From Ditylenchus dipsaci (lineage: Eukaryota > Nematoda > Chromadorea > Rhabditida > Anguinidae): DNA of 64,000 bases. Under the pieces are notes generated by a model, which was given only the letters and a program-made list of their open reading frames with translations, ran no database searches and had not been told where the DNA came from. Location of the stretch: contig SADC01001325.1 in NCBI GenBank assembly GCA_004194705.1, positions 248,001 to 312,000 of the forward strand, given 5' to 3'. Positions 58,901 to 64,000 of this stretch are shown one piece after another. The position numbers were made by a program, and so were the translations under genes. Within the stretch, counting starts at the first letter, position 1. Each line of letters begins with the position of its first letter.

Positions 58901-59019
58901 AAAAAAGAGAACGCATGTCATTGGAAAAACCAATCACTCAAAACGCACACTCAACTAACTTTCTGTCACAAGACAAAACTGTGATGACCGACAAAAAAGG
59001 TGCATTTATTCAAGGTTAA
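43986..59019 (+). CDS. Four-PAN plus ZP-domain transmembrane protein (NompA/NOAH architecture)
   Basis: Likely apical extracellular-matrix/cuticle anchoring protein; NompA and NOAH proteins have this layout. Exons: 43986-44046, 44102-44176, 44240-44313, 44370-44441, 44488-44559, 45643-45716, 45829-45882, 45931-46104, 46158-46276, 47373-47651, 53218-53285, 53813-53902, 53948-54243, 55453-56120, 56303-56459, 56505-56642, 58199-59019. Signal peptide MLILQACYLLISFLLVGLVT. Four PAN/Apple units, typified by ECAKKCTG, SSCLLKCLESRK, EYFEKICLS and YCLEQCLLLAQNC. The ZP domain runs from VETECRLSGIQILVHF through VTCDFS to FNTSVKVFRFDGS and CVEQCKP. Then a furin-like site GRRKRRQ, a transmembrane helix TVFIALLVAVAFLTTV and a charged tail. 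One-base frame breaks occur near 44,560, 45,716, 47,545, 54,012, 55,668, 55,877 and several times in the last exon. A 44-bp intron at 59,015 could alternatively add a few residues. Confidence 0.9.
46410..47330. repeat. Imperfect foldback repeats inside an intron
   Basis: 46,528-46,650 is an inverted pair around ATTTCGGTTCTATTTTA. A larger imperfect pair joins 46,690-46,745 (TCGACGAGACC, GGGCAATCGAATGACACC) to 47,095-47,160. No host exon here. The 65-aa minus ORF is not supported. Confidence 0.55.
47820..48890. other. Intron; SINE-like remnant and AT-rich DNA
   Basis: 48,060-48,190 resembles the tRNA-like repeat at 20,010-20,200 (GGTTCAAATCC, then GGGTGCATACC). CACGGCGTGTCAAACACGTC at 47,858 and its inverse region near 48,690 bracket a loose foldback. 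No exon seen. Confidence 0.45.
48897..51806 (-). mobile_element. Complete hAT-superfamily DNA transposon
   Basis: 2,910 bp. Ends are CAGTGTTTTCATAACTAACA and its perfect inverse. The inverted match continues through TAACAC-rich arms (48,910-49,130 and 51,600-51,800), both containing TTTTGGCGGCG and GATTCAAAC-type blocks. It is flanked by G8 (48,889-48,896) and G9 (51,807-51,815), consistent with an 8-bp duplication GGGGGGGG, though a pre-existing G run makes the length ambiguous. It carries one transposase gene on the minus strand and sits antisense in the 5.6-kb intron of the PAN-ZP gene. Confidence 0.95.
49484..51496 (-). CDS. hAT transposase (one apparent frame break)
   Basis: Cut-and-paste DNA transposase. 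Ten exons on the minus strand: 51356-51496, 51178-51293, 51005-51122, 50800-50953, 50540-50748, 50382-50490, 50183-50333, 49993-50154, 49709-49945, 49484-49657. Phases agree at all junctions except for one base missing in exon 5. The result would be 523 residues. Seen: a BED-type finger CKECGQ..HWQQVH at residues ~42-65, MTTDIWTDAG (first catalytic Asp region), VVTDG (second Asp), AHSLQLAIVDE, TRWSYQI, and the C-terminal dimerisation block SAPVERIFSQAGLATARHRN. The break is at about 50,571-50,580: VVTDGPA is followed in a shifted frame by NMGKAF, as hAT proteins require. Intron 7 would be only 28 bp. The frame break is either a sequencing error or inactivation; otherwise the protein is intact and the copy is young. 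Confidence 0.93.
52020..52290. other. Intron with SINE-like remnant
   Basis: A G run at 52,017-52,028 precedes GCATTGCCTTAGGTCACAGGTTCGACTACC, a B-box-like string. The rest shows nothing. Confidence 0.35.
52293..52556. mobile_element. GAATACGA-armed foldback MITE
   Basis: 264 bp, almost a perfect palindrome. Ends AGGAGGGGGACGATT / inverse; 9-bp flanks CGTTTTTTT on both sides (52,284-52,292 and 52,557-52,565). Arms are (TTCGTATTCGGC)n. Intronic in the PAN-ZP gene. Confidence 0.9.
53096..53184. mobile_element. 89-bp hAT-like MITE
   Basis: Starts CATTGTTGTAA, ends TTTACAACACTG; 8-bp duplication CTTGTAAG (53,088-53,095 and 53,185-53,192). Interior repeats GGCACCGGTGCC / GGTGTCGGTGCCG. It lies 33 bp before a PAN-ZP exon. 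Confidence 0.88.
54253..55008. repeat. 750-bp foldback (CCCGCAGTAAATT arms)
   Basis: CACACCAAAATACTGATTTC at the left, inverse at the right; arms of TTTCCCGCAGTAAATTT repeats, then a unique block shared with the foldback at 1,400-2,060. The arms match almost perfectly. Intronic in the PAN-ZP gene, immediately after the 53,948-54,243 exon. Confidence 0.85.
55310..55437. mobile_element. pogo-like MITE
   Basis: 128 bp; CAATCAAACCTCGATTTAAC and near-inverse ATGTTTGACTG; TA borders. It ends 15 bp before the first ZP exon. Confidence 0.82.
56794..58053. mobile_element. hAT-like element with GCGATG arms
   Basis: 1,260 bp; TAGAGATGACGA ends; 8-bp duplication CTTTTTTC (56,786-56,793 and 58,054-58,061). 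Subterminal arms of GCGATGTTGCGATGCGATG. A short inverted pair at 57,233-57,355 contains GGGGGACCAAGGC. The 100-aa minus ORF at 57,267-57,569 could be a transposase remnant but shows no recognisable motif. Fills most of an intron. Confidence 0.88.
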
Positions 59020-59152
59020 CCAAAATTTTTGATTCCATTTTGGTAATTTTAGAGACAGAGAATATTTGACCCGAATGTACAATGCTCCAAGAAATAATTC
59101 TGTTAAAAGAGAAGAACAGAGGTTGTATGTGTAAATATAGATGTTAGAGATA

Positions 59153-59158
59153 AATAAA
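59153..59158 (+). terminator. AATAAA poly(A) signal of the PAN-ZP gene
   Basis: AATAAA about 135 bases past the PAN-ZP stop codon. Confidence 0.6.
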
Positions 59159-59581
59159 TGGCAATTGGATTAGTTTGACTGTCAATATTATTCCTATGGT
59201 AGAGGAAAAACTTTTAAAATTTGATTGCGAGAAAGCTGCACCTAGATTGTAGAGAATATTCGATATACTAACAAACTAACAATAAAGTGTCTATGGTTAC
59301 ATGTTCGACGCAATTGATATCCCAACTTCATATTGGGCGGCCTGACTGCCAGACCTATTGATAAGCCGGTTCGCTGCGAATCCAAAGAGAACAAAGTCAA
59401 AATCTTATACCTCTCCATTGTTCCAATTGACGAGTGGTTCGCCAAGGCAAACTTCAGCATCATGTTTTTATATTTTAACTGAAAAACCTTTTTTATTTAT
59501 TCACGACACGTAAATTTTTTTAATAAAGAAATCTGGTCAAAATGGACATTTCCGGGTGTTTTGGGAAAAAAACATTTTATC

Positions 59582-60407
59582 TAGAGACAGAAAGTGGGGA
59601 CCAAGCAAGATTCCAAGACAAGATTTTTAGCTGAAATTTTGACCAAGACCAAGAGCAAGATTTTTGAGAACGGTCAGCCAAGATCTTGGCTAAAAACCAA
59701 GATTTATACAGGCAACTCTCGATTGATTTAACGAACCCTTGGGGACCGGAAAAAATGTTCGTTAAACCGAGAGTTTTGTTATATCAAGAGTAAATTTTAG
59801 TCATTTTATTTAATCACTGGCAGAATAGGCGTTGAAAAAAGTTCGATAAATTAAGAGTTTCGTTAAATCGAGGGTTCCTTAAATCGACAGTTGACTGTTT
59901 AGACAGTTTTTAACAGGTGACCATTTTTATAGCAAAACTTGTGGCTAGTGTTTTATAATTTTTACGCACTATGTTTCCCTGTTTTTGATCATGTGCTTTT
60001 TATATTGTTTGACGTGTGTTTTATTAGAGATGCAAGTTCGACATTTTTGGGACGACACGGGACGAAATTTGTATAATTCTTTTCCAGACGGGACACCGAG
60101 ACAGGAGATTGTTGAAAAATGTTCAGGCGGGATTTCGGGACGGCGGGACGGAATTGTCCTTTCCCGCCATTTTTTAATCTTGTATGAAGCCCAAAAACAG
60201 AATTCAGGTATGCTATGGGCCCTAAAAACGATAAAATGGGTAGTCGGGTGTTTTATAAATTTTGCATACAAGATTGACCATAAAACCAAGACCAAGACCA
60301 AGATTTCTAGAAATGACCAAGCAAGATCCCAAGACAAGATTTTCAGTCAAAATTAGGGCAAGACAAGACAAAATCTTGGCCAAGATCTTGTCTTGTTTCT
60401 GTCTCTA
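59582..60407. mobile_element. hAT-like element with CTTGGCCAAGAT arms
   Basis: 826 bp; TAGAGACAGAAAG at the left, inverse TTTCTGTCTCTA at the right; 8-bp duplication ATTTTATC (59,574-59,581 and 60,408-60,415). Arms of CAAGATCTTGGCCAAGA-type units. 59,705-59,900 is a degenerate pogo-like segment and 60,040-60,160 carries GGGACGGGAC text. An inverted fragment of this family is at 29,415-29,862. Confidence 0.9.
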
Positions 60408-60470
60408 ATTTTATCCATTGCTTTTTTCACTTATTTAAAAATAGTGTTTAAACGACTTCTAAATAATTTT

Positions 60471-60885
60471 GGCTTTACATAGCTTTGACAATTAGATAAT
60501 TCAAAAAGCGCCTATTTGAATAATCAGATACTTCAAAAAGATGATATTGCGCCAATTAAGATAGTTCGCCAATCGCTTATTTCGTTTATAATACGTTTTG
60601 ACAACCGGATGATTTACCGAAAACTACTTCGACAATCACTAACTTTGCCACATAGTTTTCTGTGTTCCCCAATGTCTGCGCACTGTATTGTCGAAATATG
60701 TGCTATGGTGAAATGTAAATTAGCTAAATATACTGAATATGAATCATCCGATTGTCAAAACGTATTATAAACGAAAAAAGCGATTGGCGAACTATCTTAA
60801 TTGGCGTAATATCATCTTTTTGAAGTATCTGATTATTCAAATAGGCGCTTTTTGAATTATCTAATTGTCAAAGCTATGTAAAGCC
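60471..60885. mobile_element. 415-bp palindromic foldback element
   Basis: Ends GGCTTTACATAGCTTTGACA and inverse; 8-bp duplication ATAATTTT (60,463-60,470 and 60,886-60,893). The arms match over roughly 190 bp each without internal tandem repeats. The 84-aa ORF is arm sequence. Confidence 0.9.
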
Positions 60886-60984
60886 ATAATTTTTATATGC
60901 TTAAAACGATAAAAAAGTTATTTTCTGACATTTTTCCGCACAAAAATGGATTTTTAGGAAAAAAAATTTTTTTTGACTAGAATT

Positions 60985-61390
60985 CGACTTTTTGCCTTGG
61001 TCCCCAAGGCAATCAAACCTGAAAGGGTACCTGGATACCCCGAAAAAATAGAATTTGAACATAGTTTTGTTGACTGGGGCCTACCGCATAAAGAAACTCT
61101 GGTATGCATACATTTTTATGCATCCAAAGTCACTTTCGAGTGATTTGTGTCTAAGGTATGTGGGTGTGCGCATCTCAACCCCAAGCAACCAAGCCCCTGC
61201 GCCCCTTCGGGGGCGCAGGGGCTTGGTTGGTTAGAGATGCGCGCACTCACTTACCTTAGACATAATTCCGAGCAAGACTCTTGATCAAAAATGCATAAAG
61301 AGACTCTTTTTGCCCAGCTCCAGTGACCAAAACGGGGTAGAATACCTTAATACAAGGTAATTTGCCTTGGTCCCCAAGGCAAAAAGTCAA
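60985..61390. repeat. Foldback with a GC-rich hairpin core
   Basis: Outer arms TTTTTGCCTTGGTCCCCAAG and inverse at about 60,988 and 61,360. The centre is a strong hairpin: AACCAAGCCCCTGCGCCCC, a TTC loop, then its complement (61,187-61,230). Confidence 0.8.
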
Positions 61391-61490
61391 AAAAAAAATT
61401 TTTAAAGTTTAAATACTGTTATGAATTGTATGCTATAAGAAAGAGAAATAACTCGACTACAAAACGGTATACAGTCGACTCTCGATTTAA

Positions 61491-61723
61491 AGGGGCATGC
61501 CCGTGCCCGACACGGAGAAAAGGCGGGGACCAGCACTTTTTTTCTTTCTCGATCAAGTTTTACATGCATACGCATTCAGATTTTTTAAGTTTTCTGCCTA
61601 GTTTTTAAAAGTAGTATAGGGTCATTAATATTAGATTTGACGCAAAACGAATGAAAAATAGAACGATTCAAAAAAAATTGCTGGTCCCCGCCTTAACTTT
61701 TTGAAACGCACGGGCATGCCCCT
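61491..61723. mobile_element. TTAA foldback (GGGGCATGCCCGTG arms), nested
   Basis: 233 bp with TTAA at both borders; AGGGGCATGCCCGTG and inverse. Interior GGCGGGGACCAGCA and its partial inverse. Related sequence at 7,445-7,690 and 55,035-55,200. Confidence 0.85.
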
Positions 61724-61916
61724 TTAAGGACACCCCAAAAGTTCGTTCTCCAGCAGGGTCCGACACTTTTTTTAGCTCGATTTTCGAAGCTTTTTTAAAA
61801 TTCTGTTTTGACAGTCTGTTCGCAAATATCGCAAGGATGTCGATTTTGCCGATCGTTTTTCAAAATCCAAAAACTTTTCTTCTAAAAAAGCAAACCCTCG
61901 ATTTAAAGGGCCTGAC

Positions 61917-62139
61917 CTCTTCCTACTCGGTGGTCCCCCGCCAATTCAAAAATTTTCCCTCGATCATTGGACTTCTGTACGGATTTTTCCGCCACGTTTC
62001 TAACAAAACTAGGCTTAAAATCAAATTTTAGGCTTAGTTTTGTTAGAAACCTAGCGGAAAAATCCGTACAGAAGTCCAATGATCAAGGGAAAATTTTTGA
62101 ATTGGCGGGGGACCACCGAGTAGGAAGAGGTCAGGCCCT
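61917..62139. mobile_element. TTAA foldback, perfectly matched arms, nested
   Basis: 223 bp, TTAA borders, AGGGCCTGACCTCTTCCTAC and exact inverse. The core hairpin (TCTGTACGGATTTTTC.., TTTTGTTAGAAAC) is nearly perfect, indicating recent insertion. Confidence 0.9.
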
Positions 62140-62379
62140 TTAAGGACAGGGATTTTAGAAAAGCCTGTCCTTAAATCGAGGTTTTGCTTTTTTAGAAGAA
62201 TAAGTTTCTGGATTTTGAAAAACGGTCGGCAAAATCGGCATCCTTGCGATATTTACGACCAGACTGTCAAAACAGAATTTTGAAAAAGTTTCAAAAATCG
62301 AGCTAAAAAAAGTGTCGGACCCAGCTGGGGAACGAACTTTTGGAGGTGTCCTTAAATCGAGAGTCGACTATACCACCTT

Positions 62380-62855
62380 CAGGTGGCATTTGCCATCTTT
62401 TTGAAAAGTGAAAGGTGGCATTTCTGCTTGTAATCTTGTTGAAATTTCACCTTTTAAAATCGTCTTAAATGCCACCTTTTGGAAAAAATTTGCGACCTTT
62501 TTTGTAATTTGAGTTGGTCACCCTGTTTGTACCCATTACGGTAGAAATCACATATAAATGACCACGCAAAAGTCATTACATCTCAAAATTCTACCGAGAA
62601 CTTTTTTACATCTACTAAATTTATCTAAATTACGAAATTGCCAGCCAAAAATGGGCCCAAACAATGTAAGATTTATTTTTCCTGTATTTTATGGTCTTAA
62701 TCAATCACTGTCATAATCCTTCTCTTCACTTCCCAACAACTAATTGGATCAAAAACCATATTGATCGATCTTGATTCAAACAAATACAATTACTTATTTA
62801 TTATTCCACCACGTGATAAACAAAAGCGGTTGTCTTATTGTTTCATCACCATTAA
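62380..62855. other. No gene seen
   Basis: Short GGTGGCATTT / AAATGCCACC inverted units at 62,390-62,480, then AT-rich DNA upstream of XDH. Confidence 0.4.
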
Positions 62856-63084
62856 AGGGGCATTCCCATGCTAGTAAGAGGTGGTGCTCGGGAATTAAAA
62901 TTTTTCCTAATCATTGAACTTCTTTACGGATTTTTCAACTTGGTCTCTAACAAAACAAGGCCTAGAATTAAATTTTATGTATGGTTTTGTTAGAAACCAA
63001 GTTGAAAATCCGTACAGAAGTTCAATGATTAGGAAAAATTTTTAACTCCCGGGCACCACCTCTTATTAGCGTGGGAATGCCCCT
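62856..63084. mobile_element. TTAA foldback just upstream of XDH
   Basis: 229 bp; TTAA borders; AGGGGCATTCCCATGCTAGT arms nearly fully complementary; core CCTAATCATTGAACTTCT. Ends 42 bp before the XDH ATG, so it may lie in the promoter or 5' UTR. Confidence 0.9.
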
Positions 63085-63126
63085 TTAAATACTGAATTAG
63101 TTGAGCCATTTTAAATTGCCAAAACT

Positions 63127-64000
63127 ATGTCCTCTTCAACTCCTCATGGACGTTATGACCAATTCTCTGCTACAAATGACCAGCATAATATAGTTAAGCG
63201 GACAGGAGTCTGGAAGGAATCCGACGACATCATTTCTCAATTCGAGTGCAATTTTCTAGTGTTTTACGTGAATGGTCAGAGAGTGGAAGAATCTAAGGTG
63301 GATCCGAGAACTACTTTAGCTGTTTATCTACGAGATCACTGTGAGCTTCACACTATTTAGCGGTGTTTAAAAAGTATTTTATTCCAGTGCAACTCAAGGG
63401 TACTAAGATAGGGTGCAATGAGGGTGGATGTGGAGCCTGCACGGTGATGATTTCAGATGTCGAGCCATTGACTGAACAAATCAGGTGTGTGCCAATCTGT
63501 CCATCTACTTATTTCAACTTTTTTATAATCTTAAAGTTTAACAAAAATTATAATTTACCCATGAGTATTTTTATAAAGTAGAAATAGTTCAGCTTGTGAA
63601 TAGTTTGAAAGTTGTAATTTGACCTGCCTGCCCGGCTGAGCTACTCCAAAAATTGAAAAAAAGGCTAATTTTGTGCTTCTAGACATTACTCAGCCAATGC
63701 CTGTCTCACCCCAGTTTGTGCTGTGTTTGGCAAGGCTGTGACAACAGTGGAAGGTGTCGGAGGGCCCGACTCTCTAAATAAAAAGATACATCCGGTGCAG
63801 GAGCGCCTTTCTAAGTGCATCACTTGCTCTTTTGTCACAACTTATTGTAGCATATTATAGATCGCATGGCTCGCAATGTGGTTATTGCACACCTGGCTTT
63901 GTAATGGCCATGTACAGCTTGCTGAGGAATTGTCCTCAACCAACTCAGGCACAAATTGATGATAGCATACAGGGCAATTTGTGTCGGTGTACTGGCTACA
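63127..64000 (+). CDS. XDH: Xanthine dehydrogenase/oxidase, 5' part
   Basis: Molybdo-flavoenzyme oxidising hypoxanthine and xanthine to urate; the window stops inside the second iron-sulphur domain. Exons: 63127-63340, 63388-63484, 63683-63814, 63861 to the window end, all GT..AG and in phase with no frame break. Seen: [20 protein letters not shown] followed by LAVYLRDH; the plant-ferredoxin-like 2Fe-2S motif [54 protein letters not shown]; and GNLCRCTGY, the second 2Fe-2S cluster. About 40 residues precede the usual start; they are Ser/Asp-rich and may be an added N-terminal tail, or the true start could be internal. Aldehyde oxidase shares these domains and is not excluded, because the substrate and FAD domains are outside the window. 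Confidence 0.93.

Larger units (their letters stand above)
61472..62370. mobile_element. pogo-like foldback hosting two TTAA elements
   Basis: CAGTCGACTCTCGATTTAA at the left and the inverse (last base changed) at the right, TA borders. Long arms carry the GGGTCCGACAC and TTTTGCCGATCG blocks. Two TTAA elements are inserted, one at the left end and one at the centre. Confidence 0.88.

Noticed and set aside
1..64000. Retrovirus or LTR element
   Set aside because: No long direct terminal repeats, primer-binding site or reverse transcriptase motif was found; the recognisable mobile DNA is DNA-transposon type.

Overview
This is AT-rich eukaryotic nuclear DNA. Genes are split by many short introns, mostly 45-60 bp, with GT donors and T-rich TTTTAG/TTTCAG acceptors. 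The PAN + ZP membrane protein is an ecdysozoan-type gene. The gene structure and the roughly 100-bp gap between CCT8 and CSN4 suggest a nematode, but the species cannot be named from the sequence. Repeats make up far more of the window than exons do.

Layout. (1) 1-12,000: foldback repeats. They include a 1.2-kb element carrying a broken FLYWCH zinc-finger gene and a 600-bp hAT-like element with a perfect 8-bp target duplication. A possible small acidic-protein gene lies on the minus strand (7,709-8,406). (2) 12,135-16,000: CCT8 (chaperonin theta subunit, 13 exons) followed 170 bp later by a CSN4 (COP9 signalosome) gene lacking its N-terminal ~40%. (3) 16,000-32,000: nested foldback elements, separated by islands of GC-richer CAG/CTG-rich DNA without long ORFs. 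(4) 32,272-40,950: an eleven-finger C2H2 transcription factor; its 2.7-kb intron holds a divergent, intron-containing histone H2B-like gene on the opposite strand. (5) 43,986-59,019: a 17-exon gene for a signal peptide - four PAN - ZP - furin site - transmembrane protein of NompA/NOAH architecture. One intron holds a complete 2.9-kb hAT DNA transposon with a 10-exon transposase. (6) 59,000-63,100: more foldback elements. (7) 63,127-end: the first four exons of xanthine dehydrogenase, cut by the window edge.

The most striking feature is the mobile DNA. The autonomous hAT element begins CAGTGTTTTC, and several structurally unrelated non-autonomous elements share a CAGTGTT-type end and an 8-bp target duplication. 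Almost every foldback family builds its arms from its own short repeat (TAACAC, ACCGAA, GTGTGA, GTCAGA, GCAGCAAAAAG, TTGCTAAA, GAATACGA, GCGATG, CGACGA). A second abundant group has TTAA at its borders and a conserved hairpin core with interchangeable outer arms. A third resembles pogo/Tigger-type MITEs (CAGTCRA..., TA borders).

Many otherwise well-conserved exons are interrupted by single-base frame breaks, mostly apparent one-base deletions. Residual consensus errors are the most economical explanation, though real decay cannot be excluded from sequence alone.
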